Source: Streptomyces sp. SCSIO 30461
GTDB lineage: Bacteria > Actinomycetota > Actinomycetes > Streptomycetales > Streptomycetaceae
Length of the DNA: 64,000 bases
Assembly: GCF_037023745.1 (NCBI RefSeq)
Contig: NZ_CP146101.1
Coordinates: 7,748,501-7,812,500, forward strand
Direction: 5' to 3'
The translations under genes were made by a program, and so were the position numbers. Positions 8,834-16,823 of the stretch are shown piece by piece (the stretch's first letter is position 1; every line of letters starts with the position of its first letter). A model generated the notes under the pieces. The model was given only the letters and a program-made list of their open reading frames with translations. It was not told where the DNA came from and made no database searches.

Positions 8834-9424
8834 TCATGGCGGTTCGATGAACAGGCCGGTCTCGGCGAGGCAGCCGTCAAGCAGGTGCGGGCGGTACTGG
8901 ATCTTCTTCAGCTTGCGCTTCATGACGCGGACGAGGTGATCGAGGTTGGCGGCGGCGAAGTTCTCCAGCGACCGTTTGAGCAGCGACCACACTCCCTCGG
9001 CCGGGTTGAGGTCGGGAGCGTAGGAGGGCAGCTGGAACACCCTCAGCCACTCTTCGTTCTCCGCGATGAAGTCCGCGAGCTCGCCGGTCAGGTGGACATT
9101 CAGGTTGTCCCACACCCACACGATCGGGGTGCCGAGCTGGTGGTGCGCGAGCACGATCAGCTCGCGGTAGTCCCTCCAGGCGAAGCTCTTGCGCTCGCCC
9201 TTGCGTCCGCGCCAGACGTGCAGCCGGTAGAAGAAGTGCGGCCGGGCACCGGGCTTGAAGCACACGACGCCGGCCACCGAGGCCCGGCCCCGGTTGCTGC
9301 CGCGTACCCGCATCACCGGGGTCTGGCCGCGCGGCGCCCAGGTACGTCCCTTCGGCGGCCTCAGCCCCTGGCCCGCTTCGTCCTCGAAGCAGATGTAGGC
9401 GCCCAGGTCCGCCGCGGCACTTTT
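8834..9424 (-). CDS. IS630 transposase, catalytic frame (orfB)
   Basis: About 196 residues in the -1 frame relative to orfA. It contains the DDE catalytic domain: first acid in CFEDEAGQG, second in VWVWDNLNVHLTG, third in SYAPDLNPAEGVWSLLK, the standard D-D-E spacing of IS630. The frame is open upstream to 9754, but only the portion after the slip site near 9424 resembles transposase. It ends 33 bp inside the left terminal repeat. Confidence 0.88.
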   Translation of the reverse strand, partial: KSAAADLGAYICFEDEAGQGLRPPKGRTWAPRGQTPVMRVRGSNRGRASVAGVVCFKPGARPHFFYRLHVWRGRKGERKSFAWRDYRELIVLAHHQLGTPIVWVWDNLNVHLTGELADFIAENEEWLRVFQLPSYAPDLNPAEGVWSLLKRSLENFAAANLDHLVRVMKRKLKKIQYRPHLLDGCLAETGLFIEPP

Positions 9425-9903
9425 ACCCGCGGCCACACCTCGTCCTTCCATACCTCGACCGCCTCGTCGTCCCGCTCGATCGCCCGGTGAGCGGGCACCT
9501 GCGCGGACCATCCGTGCCGCCGCAGCAGTTTCCACACACCCTGCACGGTGTAGCCGACGTGGAACATCCGCCCGATCAGCGTCTTGATCCGCACCAGTGT
9601 CCAGCCCTGGCCCTCGTCCCAGCCGTGCGCCAGCGGTCCCCGTGCCAGCTCCCGCTCCAGACGCTCCCACTGCCGGGGCGAGAGCCGCTCCACCGACATC
9701 GGCCCCTTGGAGCGCAGGGCGTCCAGGCCGCCCTCGCGCCAGGACCGGCGCCACTTCTCTACCTGCCGCTTGCCGACCCGTAACCCGGCCGCGATCTCAG
9801 CGGTCTTCTCACCCCGCCCGAACCGCGCGCCTGCCTCCAACCGCACCCGTTCCCGGGCCTGTTGCCCCTTCGGCGTCAGCCCGCCTCCCTGCGCGTACCT
9901 CAT
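9361..9903 (-). CDS. IS630 transposase, N-terminal frame (orfA)
   Basis: 180 residues starting at ATG 9903. It carries the winged helix-turn-helix DNA-binding half of IS630/Tc1 transposases (EIAAGLRVGKRQVEKWRRSW near residues 37-56, then LVRIKTLIGRMFHVGYTVQGVWKLLRRHGWS). The catalytic half lies in the -1 frame. At about 9421-9424 the mRNA reads GUAAAAGUG; slipping back one base on AAAA joins ...WPRVK to the frame continuing AAADLGAYICFEDE. Frameshift expression is known in this family, but the four-A run is short, so a true mutation cannot be excluded. The tail beyond the slip point in this frame is probably irrelevant. Confidence 0.85.
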   Translation of the reverse strand: MRYAQGGGLTPKGQQARERVRLEAGARFGRGEKTAEIAAGLRVGKRQVEKWRRSWREGGLDALRSKGPMSVERLSPRQWERLERELARGPLAHGWDEGQGWTLVRIKTLIGRMFHVGYTVQGVWKLLRRHGWSAQVPAHRAIERDDEAVEVWKDEVWPRVKVPRRTWAPTSASRTKRARG

Positions 9904-9984
9904 GAACCCGGCATACCGCAGGGATCACGAACTGTCACGACCAGCCGTCATCGCGAGTTCAACCTCAGTAGCAGCGTGTCGCGG

Positions 9985-10103
9985 CTAATTATTGGGATAC
10001 AGGTGACGCAGTTTGATGCGTGCGCCGTGGGTGGTGAAGTGCCAGTTCACCTGGCGTTGGTCGGTGTTGGTGGCGTTCTGCCAGGCCGAGAGTTCCGTGT
10101 TGA
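9985..10103 (-). pseudogene. 3' fragment of IS630 element B transposase
   Basis: About 38 codons reading TELSAWQNATNTDQRQVNWH and onward to a TAG at 9985-9987, the usual C-terminus of this transposase type. Removing the IS1380 plus one copy of GTTGA joins codon phase exactly to the 5' part (…SNLDSLN then TELSAW…), proving both pieces were one gene. Confidence 0.88.
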
Positions 10104-11817
10104 CCTCGATCTGTCAGCGGTGATCGCTGCCGGGTAGCGTCTTCGGCTCGCCCTGTTTGTCCCGCGTATTGGCGGGTGGGGCCGTCGCGTGTCGCTGCGG
10201 CTGCGCCGGGTTCCACGGTCCCGGTGGTGGTGCCGGTCTCTCCTTCCTGGTCTTCGTCGGGGCGGGGTCCGCGCGTCAGGTGACGGCGGAAAGCTCGGTC
10301 AGACGCCGCCAGGCCGTGGCGAATGCCCTGGCCCAGGGCCAGTCGGCAGGGAGGCGGAGGTGCCGGCGGCGGGCGTGGTGGGCGAGGCGGGCGGGCAGGT
10401 GGTAGATCCGAAAGCGCATGGTGTCGGGTTCGGCGTCGGCGAGGCCGTCCTGGTCGTGGAGGGCCAGGAGACGGAGCCAGGCGTCGAGGTCGGCCGCGAG
10501 GTTCGCGGTCAGCATCCAACTCGTGTTGTTCTGCCAGGATTTCGAGGGCAGGTTGTGCAAGCCCATGGCCTTGTTCGTGCGCACGCGGTCTTCGACCACG
10601 GCATGGTGGCGGTGCACGGCGTCCAGCCACTGGATCTGGTGGGAGCCGACGACCCGGGTCATCTTGTTGATGTTCGTGGCGATGACCGAGTACTTCCAGC
10701 CGGTCTTCTTCTCGAAGTCGGTCAGGTTCGCCAGGTGGCGGCTGGAGGGTCTGACCCGGCGGACGATCAGCCGCAGGCCCCGGCTCCAGCCCTCGCGTCC
10801 GTTCAGTCCGCTCAACTCGGCGACGAAGTAGCCCTCCTGGACGCTGCCGTCCTGGTTGAGGGATGCCTCCCACGCTGCCTCGGGCAGTTTCGCGATGGCC
10901 TGCTCGTCGGCCTCGGTGATGGTCCAGCCGGTGGTGAAGCGGACCGTGCGCCGACGCGTGTTCAAGCCGAGGAGATGTTCGTGCAGGCCGTGGGTCGCGC
11001 CGGCCCCGTCGACCCGCACGAGGATCTTCGCGCGCGAGGAGCCCGGGATCTGGGCGAGCGCATCGGCGAGCACCGCCTTGTGGTCGGCGACCGTGTTCGA
11101 GCCCGCGTTGCCGCTCCGCAGCAGCATCGCCAGACACTCGCCGGTGTTCGCGCACCACGCGGCCAGAGGATGAAACCCGAAGCTCTTCTTCCAGGTCGCC
11201 GCCGCGCCCTCTTTCTTCGAGGCGGCCGTGATGATCGTTGCGTCCATATCGACGATCACCCAGTGGTGCAGGCGTTTCCCGGCGATGGTCAGCCAGGGAA
11301 ATCCGCCGGGCCGCAGCGCCAGCCACGACCACACCGTACGGCGGATCCGCGCCCGGGCCCGGTTGATCGCCGCGATCCGGTCGGCGTCACACAGGTTCAG
11401 GGTGCGGTGCACCGTGGAGTCCGAGACGCCCGGGCCCATCACCCGCTCATGGTGCCAGGCGAGCTGTCCGGCCTCGGCCACACTGCGGGCGCCGAGCGCG
11501 ATCGATATCGCCAGGTGGACGAGGACCACTGCCCGGTCCCGCCAGCCCGGACCGCCGGTCGGGAACACCCCGGACAGGGCCCCGGTCAGCCCCGACCGGT
11601 CCGCAAGGCGCCGCAGCAACACCACCCCGGCATGCCCGACCAGGCCTTTCCCGTCAGCCCTCACGACCAGGCCCCGGTCCCACCCTGTACGCTCGCTCAC
11701 CAGAAAGGTGTCCTGACTCCTGCACCCGATGCTTCCTCGACAGTCGCATCCTCGCAGTTCAGGGCACCTTTTCTGCTACCGGGCCGTCAGATCATCGAAT
11801 TCCGCTGACTGTTCAGG
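10104..11817 (-). mobile_element. IS1380-family insertion sequence, 1714 bp
   Basis: Inserted into the IS630 B transposase gene. The ends are CCTCGATCTGTCAGCGG (10104-10120) and, read inward from 11817, CCTGAACAGTCAGCGG; both begin CCT and share GTCAGCGG. The duplicated target is GTTGA at 10099-10103 and 11818-11822. Size, ends and 5-bp duplication fit the IS1380 family. Confidence 0.9.
10276..11700 (-). CDS. IS1380-family transposase
   Basis: 474 residues, full length for the family. Recognisable blocks are the N-terminal GLVGHAGVVLLRRLADRSGL, the DDE first Asp region WVIVDMDATIITA (about residues 148-160) with the SKKEGAAATWKKSFGFHPL insertion typical of IS1380, the second block AKILVRVDGAGATHG (about 225), and the late block SWMLTANLAADLDAWLRLL. 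The reading frame is intact and the element ends are intact, so this copy could be active. It is the only gene in the element. Confidence 0.92.
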   Translation of the reverse strand: MSERTGWDRGLVVRADGKGLVGHAGVVLLRRLADRSGLTGALSGVFPTGGPGWRDRAVVLVHLAISIALGARSVAEAGQLAWHHERVMGPGVSDSTVHRTLNLCDADRIAAINRARARIRRTVWSWLALRPGGFPWLTIAGKRLHHWVIVDMDATIITAASKKEGAAATWKKSFGFHPLAAWCANTGECLAMLLRSGNAGSNTVADHKAVLADALAQIPGSSRAKILVRVDGAGATHGLHEHLLGLNTRRRTVRFTTGWTITEADEQAIAKLPEAAWEASLNQDGSVQEGYFVAELSGLNGREGWSRGLRLIVRRVRPSSRHLANLTDFEKKTGWKYSVIATNINKMTRVVGSHQIQWLDAVHRHHAVVEDRVRTNKAMGLHNLPSKSWQNNTSWMLTANLAADLDAWLRLLALHDQDGLADAEPDTMRFRIYHLPARLAHHARRRHLRLPADWPWARAFATAWRRLTELSAVT

Positions 11818-12401
11818 GTTGAGGCTGTCGAGGTTGCTGATCCGGCGATGGAGGCATTGCCGGGCCAGCGCGGAGAGTTCGATCTCGGCGATGTTGAGCC
11901 ATGACCCGTGCTTGGGCGTGTGGTGGATCTCGAGGCGCTGGGCCAAGGCGAAGGCTTCTTCTGGTTCGAATGCCTCGTACAGTGAGGCGATGCCGTGGGT
12001 GTTGAGGTTGTCCATCACCAGCACGACGGTCTCGGCGTCGGGATAGTCCACGCTCAGTAACTGCTTGACCTGGCCGGCCCAGTCGATCCGGGTCCGCCGG
12101 GACAGCGCCTGAACTCGACGCCATCCACGCAGGGGTTCGACCCACACGAAGATGGAGCACGTGCCGCGGCGGATGTACTCGCTGTCCTGGCAGGCGTCGT
12201 GACCGGGGCGGGCCGGCAGCGGGCCGCGGGCATGGTCGAGGAGCTGGTAGGGCTTCTCGTCCATGCACACCACGGGACGTGCCGGATCGTAGGGCCGGGC
12301 ATAGACGGCCAGCACGTCTTCCATCCGGGCTGCGAACTGCGCGTTCGCCCGTGGTGGGATGGTCCAGCACTTCTTCAGGTGAGGACGCAGTTCCGTTTTT
12401 T
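11818..12401 (-). pseudogene. IS630 element B transposase, catalytic frame, interrupted
   Basis: Read in the -1 frame after the slippery run, this stretch gives [20 protein letters not shown], then the DDE blocks [25 protein letters not shown] and [13 protein letters not shown]. It is a complete catalytic core of the IS630 type that also shows the conserved [14 protein letters not shown] loop. After SNLDSLN it runs into the IS1380 and stops at 11776. Only the last 38 codons are displaced, to 9985-10103, so the defect is wholly due to the IS1380. Confidence 0.85.
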
Positions 12402-12845
12402 TAGAACCCGCCCGATGGTGGAGTGGTCCAGATCAGGGATGTCCTCGACCAGCGCGACATGCTTCTCCAGCAGCCGCAGCGACCACCGGGCATAGCCCTG
12501 GGGCGGCTGTGAGCACGCCATCGCGATCAGCCGGGCCTCGGCCTCGCCGGTCACCGGCGAGGGCACCGGCGGCAGGTCGCGCTTCTTCCGCGCGATCGTG
12601 GCCTGGACATCGCCGCCTGTCTCGGCGAAACGCATGGCGACCAGCCGCAGAGTCTCGCCCGAGACCCCGACCCGGGCAGCGATCGCATCCTGTGAGTCGA
12701 TCTCACCCGCAGAGGCATCCAGCGCGAGCAGCACCCGTGCCCGCCTGATCACCGAGGCCGGACGGACCCCCGTCGTGGTCACCCGAACCAACTCTTCACG
12801 ATCAGCCGAGGTCAGCACCACCGGCCTCTTCTTCTGCGAACCCAT
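12375..12845 (-). CDS. IS630 element B transposase, N-terminal frame (orfA)
   Basis: About 156 residues from ATG 12845 (an in-frame start at 12881 is also possible). It carries the helix-turn-helix half ([21 protein letters not shown]) and the linker [11 protein letters not shown]. The frame ends shortly after a run of seven A on the coding strand (12396-12402, CTAAAAAAACGG). A -1 slip on A-AAA-AAA converts LKKRNCV* to [12 protein letters not shown], the expected protein. This is a textbook programmed frameshift site for IS630 elements. Confidence 0.85.
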   Translation of the reverse strand: MGSQKKRPVVLTSADREELVRVTTTGVRPASVIRRARVLLALDASAGEIDSQDAIAARVGVSGETLRLVAMRFAETGGDVQATIARKKRDLPPVPSPVTGEAEARLIAMACSQPPQGYARWSLRLLEKHVALVEDIPDLDHSTIGRVLKKRNCVLT

Positions 12846-12942
12846 CGGACCAACTCCCGCCCGGCAGAAGGGAAGGAACATCTGCCAGACGCCATCATCC
12901 TAACCAAACAACCCAGGACTAAGCAGCGACACGCTACTAGTT

Positions 12943-13039
12943 GGCTGAAACTTGGGGTGTCACATCCGTCACCCTGTCACAGGAGGCTGTGAGCTGGACA
13001 AACACACGTACAACTGCCGTGACACCGCATGTTTCAGCC
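12943..13039. repeat. 97-bp element with 21-bp inverted ends, MITE-like
   Basis: The arm at 12943-12963 begins GGCTGAAACTTGGGGTGTCA and pairs with the complement of 13019-13039, with two or three mismatches over 21 bp. The 55-bp centre holds a smaller complementary pair (CTGTCACAG / CTGTGAGC). It contains no gene and starts 4 bp after the TA that borders IS630 B. It may be a miniature inverted-repeat element or the end of an older transposon. Confidence 0.55.
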
Positions 13040-13124
13040 TTGCGTTGAACCACCCCCCACAAGATGCCCCACCCACTCCTAAGATCCTTCAGACATCTAG
13101 ATGAGTGCCATGCCTGGGGGACAC

Positions 13125-13694
13125 ATGGGAGCCGCAGAGCAGTGGGTCACGATCGCCGCGGTCTTGCTGGGTGCGCTCACCACGCATCTCACGACGTACG
13201 CCTTGGAGCGGCAGCGCAAGAAGCACGAGTTGGTCACCCGCTGGGACAGTAAGAAGCTCGAAGCATATGAAGGCTACGTGGACAGCGTCCGGGCCTGCAT
13301 CTTCTTGGCGGTCCACCTCTACGAGTGCAGGGAAGGCATGCGCGAGCGGGATAAGCCCGATGCCGAGATGCTTGTGGAGATATCGGAGGCTGGCCGAGTC
13401 CGTGGGCGAGCGTTCGAGCGGATCATGCTGCTCGCTGGTGACGACGTGGTGGAAGCGGCTCATGAGTTGAACGCCGTCGCCCTCCAAGTCGATTGGCAGG
13501 CCACCGGGAAGGTCGACGGTGCCCTGGAGGACTGGCGCGAACGGAATCGCGCGGCCTTCCGGGCGATCAACGAATTCCACGAGGCGGCCAGGGTGGACCT
13601 TGGCGTGGACGGTCGCGTTTCGGGTGAGCGACATCCTGAGCGGGATCTCCTGCTGCCGTCGGCACAGCGAGACGGGGACAGCAACGGCTTCTGA
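13125..13694 (+). CDS. Small membrane-anchored protein, function unknown
   Basis: About 189 residues. ATG 13125 has GGGGGA immediately upstream; an in-frame ATG at 13101 lacks a site. One N-terminal hydrophobic helix (WVTIAAVLLGALTTHLTTYAL, about residues 6-26) is followed by RQRKKHE and a long helical cytoplasmic domain rich in charged residues. Proteins of this shape (one TM, then about 150 helical residues) are common in Streptomyces accessory regions and phages and have no assigned role. It stands alone between an insertion-sequence pile-up and a truncated tRNA, so it probably belongs to the same foreign segment. Confidence 0.7.
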   Translation: MGAAEQWVTIAAVLLGALTTHLTTYALERQRKKHELVTRWDSKKLEAYEGYVDSVRACIFLAVHLYECREGMRERDKPDAEMLVEISEAGRVRGRAFERIMLLAGDDVVEAAHELNAVALQVDWQATGKVDGALEDWRERNRAAFRAINEFHEAARVDLGVDGRVSGERHPERDLLLPSAQRDGDSNGF

Positions 13695-13827
13695 CTGTTC
13701 GGCCGCTCCGGGGAGCGAGCGGGGAGTGGATCATGAGAACCGCCCCCTTCGAGACCTCGCCATGCCAACGGAGACCAACGGCTTGACCTGCACTGGAGCC
13801 AAGGAGTGCAGCTCAGCCGGATATCCG

Positions 13828-13877
13828 CACTTCATTCGGGACGAAGAGGTCGTGGGTTCAAATCCCGCCACCCCGAC
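13828..13877 (+). pseudogene. Truncated tRNA-Pro(CGG) 3' half, probable attachment site
   Basis: From the anticodon arm to the acceptor end the sequence matches a proline tRNA: stem CTTCA, loop TTCGGGA (anticodon CGG), variable AGGTC, T-arm GTGGG-TTCAAAT-CCCGC, acceptor strand CACCCCG. One anticodon-stem pair is lost (A13834 against C13842). No matching 5' acceptor strand (CGGGGTG) or D-arm precedes it, so it cannot form a tRNA. Such 3' halves are left at the distal end of islands integrated into tRNA genes; a hairpin terminator follows at once. Confidence 0.75.
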
Positions 13878-13891
13878 AGCTGAAACACCAG

Positions 13892-13930
13892 GTCAGGGGC
13901 CTGATCCACCAAGTGGATCAGGCCCCTGAC
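13892..13930 (+). terminator. Perfect 18-bp hairpin downstream of the tRNA relic
   Basis: GTCAGGGGCCTGATCCAC (13892-13909), a 3-nt loop, and its exact complement (13913-13930). It lies 15 bp after the tRNA remnant, where a tRNA gene terminator is expected. Confidence 0.8.
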
Positions 13931-14120
13931 GGGTTTCTGGAGATCGTTTGGGAGAAATCTGGGAGAAGATCTTGGTCGGGTTCTCCCAGGGGGTGACTGG
14001 TGAGGCCGTCTGAAGTGCGGAGGCTTAGGGCGCTCGGACCTGCGCGTTCGCGAATCCAGCCCTGTAGTCGGCCGGGAACACCATGCCCGCCCGCCTCAAC
14101 CGCCCTTAGGATCACGACAC

Positions 14121-14801
14121 ATGGCAAGCCATAACTCAGCGCGTCCCCACGACCACGCCCGAGCACTCGCCCAGCGCGTGCGAGCGATGCGGGAGGGTCG
14201 AGGGTGGTCGCGGGAGCGGCTCGCCAAGGAAGCCGGTATCGCCGTAGGAACGCTGGCCCGTCTGGAGAGCGAGGGAGCGATCCAGCCAGGTTTCTTGACT
14301 GTCGGAGCGGTCGCCGAGGCACTTGAGATCTCCCTTGATGAGCTCTTCCGGGAGACCAAGGTCGCTCCCGGCCTCTGGTCCGCTGGGTACGAAGGCCGGG
14401 ACATCGACTCGTTTGTCGCCTCTCTCCTCGACAGCCGTATCGATGTCGTGGCGGACGTACGGCTCACGCCTATCAGCCGTAAGAAGGGCTTCAGCAAGAC
14501 CCGCCTCGGGGAGGCACTTGCCGAGGCCGGCATCGAGTACACACACCTGCGTGGCCTGGGCAATCCCAAGGACAACCGGGCGCCGTTCTGGGACGGCCGA
14601 CTCGACGTGGGCCGGGCCAAGTTCCGTGGGGTGCTGCGGTCCGAGGAGGCGCAGACCGATCTTGAGCGCCTCGCGGAGCATGCCCGGCAGTCCCGGGTCG
14701 CGGTCCTGTGCTTCGAGAAGGACGAGAGCCGCTGCCACCGGCAGGTCGTTCTGGACACGGTCCGCAAACGGGCCGCAGTGCCCGTCATTCCCCTGGCCTG
14801 A
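14121..14801 (+). CDS. XRE helix-turn-helix protein with DUF488 domain
   Basis: 226 residues. Residues 10-75 are a Cro/C1-type HTH (LAQRVRAMREGRGWSRERLA, then AGIAVGTLARLES). Residues 85-220 are a DUF488 domain: SAGYEGRDIDSFV at its start, DVRLTPISRKKGFSK, GLGNPKDNR, and the closing CFEKDESRCHRQVV with the conserved Cys-His-Arg. DUF488 has no settled biochemical role and is frequent near defence and mobile loci. The fusion suggests a domain whose activity or expression is tied to DNA binding. It is followed 86 bp later by the 14888 gene, and the pair looks like a unit. Confidence 0.82.
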   Translation: MASHNSARPHDHARALAQRVRAMREGRGWSRERLAKEAGIAVGTLARLESEGAIQPGFLTVGAVAEALEISLDELFRETKVAPGLWSAGYEGRDIDSFVASLLDSRIDVVADVRLTPISRKKGFSKTRLGEALAEAGIEYTHLRGLGNPKDNRAPFWDGRLDVGRAKFRGVLRSEEAQTDLERLAEHARQSRVAVLCFEKDESRCHRQVVLDTVRKRAAVPVIPLA

Positions 14802-14887
14802 CTTCGTCCCTCGCTCCTGTACGCGCCCTTGCCCGTGGCGCATGCCTCTCCTCCAATCGGATCGGGAGATCAGTGGAGGGGGCAACC

Positions 14888-15706
14888 ATGGGATCGGGGA
14901 ATTGGCAGCGCGCACGGATCATGATCACGGTCAAGACCTATCCGGAACTGTCCGCGAAGTACCACGAGACGAGCTGCGTGGCTGGCATACGGCTCGACCA
15001 GGGGGCGCCCCAGCATGTGCGGCTCTTCCCGGTTCCGTTCCGGCTGCTGAACGAAGAAAGCCAGTTCGCCAAGTACTCGATCGTCGAGGTCGACGTGCAG
15101 CGACACCATGGGGACCGCCGTCCCGAGAGCTTGCGCCCCAATCTGCAGAGCCTCAAGGTGATCGAGCGCCTCGGGACAGCGGACGGCTGGCGCGAACGCT
15201 TCTCGCATGTTCGGCCTCTCGTGGCGCCGTCCCTGTGCTCCATAAAGCGGGACCAGGAGGTGCGGGGCACATCGCTCGGCGTCTTCCGTCCAGCGGAGTT
15301 CACTGGCTTCCGCTTCGCTCCTGCCGAGCCCTGGCCCGCTTCGAAGGCGGCCTTGGCCGATCAGTTGGATCTACTCGCGCAGGACCTTCGCCAGCTGGAG
15401 TGGGTGCCACTTGAGTTCCGGTACAGCTTCCGATGTGCGGATCAGGAGTGCAGCGGCCACGATATGGGACTGAGGGACTGGGAGGCGGGCGAGTCGTATC
15501 GCAAGTTCCTTCGCCAGTACGGAACGGACGCCTTGGAGGAGAAGCTCCGCGAGCGCTGGTTCGACCGGATGGTCTCTCCGGAGAAGGCCGTGCACTGCTT
15601 CGTCGGAAACGTCGCGGCCCGCCCCAAGACGTTTCTGCTGTTGGGCCTGTTCTACCCGCGACAGGATGTCGTCGAGAACTTCCAGGAGAGTCTGTTCGAC
15701 CTGTAA
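14888..15706 (+). CDS. Conserved protein of unknown function, DUF488-linked
   Basis: 272 residues starting at ATG 14888 behind GGAGGG. The N-terminus (ARIMITVKTYPELSAKYHET, then CVAGIRL…HVRLFPVPFRLL) and the late block HCFVGNVAARPKTFLLLGLF are characteristic of a family I have seen beside DUF488 proteins, but I know no function. A His/Cys pair in CADQECSGHDMGLRDWE could bind metal. No signal peptide or membrane segment. Being second after an HTH-DUF488 gene in an island otherwise full of nucleotide- and DNA-handling proteins, it may act on nucleic acid; that is inference only. Confidence 0.7.
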   Translation: MGSGNWQRARIMITVKTYPELSAKYHETSCVAGIRLDQGAPQHVRLFPVPFRLLNEESQFAKYSIVEVDVQRHHGDRRPESLRPNLQSLKVIERLGTADGWRERFSHVRPLVAPSLCSIKRDQEVRGTSLGVFRPAEFTGFRFAPAEPWPASKAALADQLDLLAQDLRQLEWVPLEFRYSFRCADQECSGHDMGLRDWEAGESYRKFLRQYGTDALEEKLRERWFDRMVSPEKAVHCFVGNVAARPKTFLLLGLFYPRQDVVENFQESLFDL

Positions 15707-15914
15707 GGGTGAGTACGCAGGGTACGGTCCCCGGGGCCGACCCGCATCGGGGGCCCCAGCCGTCGTTCCTACAGCCGCTCCACCTTGACGCTGGTCGTCG
15801 CCGTAGCGCCCTCATGGTGCCGCGCTCAGTTGCAACGCTCCCGACGCCCCACTGCGGGCATTGCACTGACGACCTTGCACGGACCCGCCCGGCATCACCG
15901 GCAGCGGTGGCATC

Positions 15915-16823
15915 ATGCTGCCGGTGACGTGCAAGATTCGCCTGTCCGCAGCTGGCGTTCACCTGTTCGACCGAGTCTCCGGGATGAACGTGCTGCTCGA
16001 CGAGGTGCCTGTTCCCCCTGAGAAATTCTCCCGTGCTCCCCGGTACCTGTCCGTCGCGCTGACCAACGCCTGCGAGCTCCACTGCGCCTACTGCTACGCG
16101 CCCAAGCACGCCGCCGCGCTCGACAGGGAGCGTGTGCTGGCATGGGCGGTCGAAATCGATGCTGCCGGCTGCCTCGGTGTCGGCTTCGGAGGAGGGGAAC
16201 CGACCGCGTACCGAAGGTTCGCCCAGCTGTGTTCGGACATAGCCCAGTCCACATCTATGGCGGTGACCTTCACGACCCACGGGCACCGGCTCACACCCGA
16301 ACTCGTCGAATCCCTGCGCGGGGCCGTGCACTTCGTCCGCCTGTCAGTCGACGGGGTCGGAGCCACCTACGAGCGGCTCCGCGGCCGGCCGTTCGCGGCC
16401 GTGGTCCAGGCGGCCGCGTTGCTCGGCACCCTCGCCCCGTTCGGCATCAACGCCGTCATCAATGCCGACACGGTCCGCGAACTAGACGACCTCGCCGAGT
16501 TCGCCGACAAGGTCGGCGCGTCCGAACTCCTGCTTCTGCCGGAGCAGCCGACTGCGGCAACTCCCGGTATCAGCGACGCCGACGCTCAGCGCCTCGTCGA
16601 ATGGGCCGCGACCGCCGGGAACGGGGTTCGGCTCGCGATCTCCCGCACCGGCCTCGAAGCCACGCTCCCCACGGCGGAGGCCGTCCCAGGCGAGCGCCCC
16701 CTCGACGCGCACATGCATGTCGACGCGACCGGCGTCCTGCGCCCTCACGCCTATGCGCCCACGGGATTGTCAGTCGGGGGCTCCATCATGGAAGCCGTGC
16801 AGGCGTTGAGGGAGGCACGATGA
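15915..16823 (+). CDS. Radical SAM enzyme of the candidate defence cluster
   Basis: 302 residues. The [4Fe-4S] motif is C-x3-C-x2-C in TNACELHCAYCYAPK (about residues 53-61). The SAM-binding GGE follows in GFGGGEPTAYRRF, then LSVDGVGATYERLRG and a final beta region. No SPASM or auxiliary-cluster cysteines occur in the C-terminal third, so it is a minimal radical SAM protein, unlike RiPP-maturing enzymes. It does not show the viperin C-N-x-x-C-x-x-C-F signature. The stop overlaps the next ATG by 4 bp, so it is translated with the DUF6375-like protein and, through it, coupled to the large NTPase. Substrate unknown. Confidence 0.88.
   Translation: MLPVTCKIRLSAAGVHLFDRVSGMNVLLDEVPVPPEKFSRAPRYLSVALTNACELHCAYCYAPKHAAALDRERVLAWAVEIDAAGCLGVGFGGGEPTAYRRFAQLCSDIAQSTSMAVTFTTHGHRLTPELVESLRGAVHFVRLSVDGVGATYERLRGRPFAAVVQAAALLGTLAPFGINAVINADTVRELDDLAEFADKVGASELLLLPEQPTAATPGISDADAQRLVEWAATAGNGVRLAISRTGLEATLPTAEAVPGERPLDAHMHVDATGVLRPHAYAPTGLSVGGSIMEAVQALREAR

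Larger units (their letters stand above)
8801..9968 (-). mobile_element. IS630-family element A (1168 bp)
   Basis: Perfect 19-bp terminal inverted repeats, CTGAGGTTGAACTCGCGAT at 8801-8819 and its complement at 9950-9968, are each bordered by TA (8799-8800 and 9969-9970), the IS630/Tc1 target duplication. The right-hand TA is shared with the neighbouring IS630 element B, so A inserted exactly at B's border. It encodes a two-frame transposase on the minus strand. Confidence 0.93.
9971..12937 (-). mobile_element. IS630-family element B, split by IS1380
   Basis: The ends are imperfect inverted repeats: GCAGCGTGTCGCGGCT from 9971 against the complement of the sequence ending at 12937 (GTAGCGTGTCGCTGCT). 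TA stands outside both (9969-9970 and 12938-12939). Without the inserted IS1380 and its duplicated 5 bp the element would be about 1248 bp, normal for IS630. Its transposase gene is cut into two pieces that rejoin in frame. Confidence 0.88.

Noticed and set aside
15915..16823. Radical SAM protein as a prokaryotic viperin
   Set aside because: The cluster motif is CELHCAYC, not the viperin pattern, and no nucleotide kinase is adjacent.
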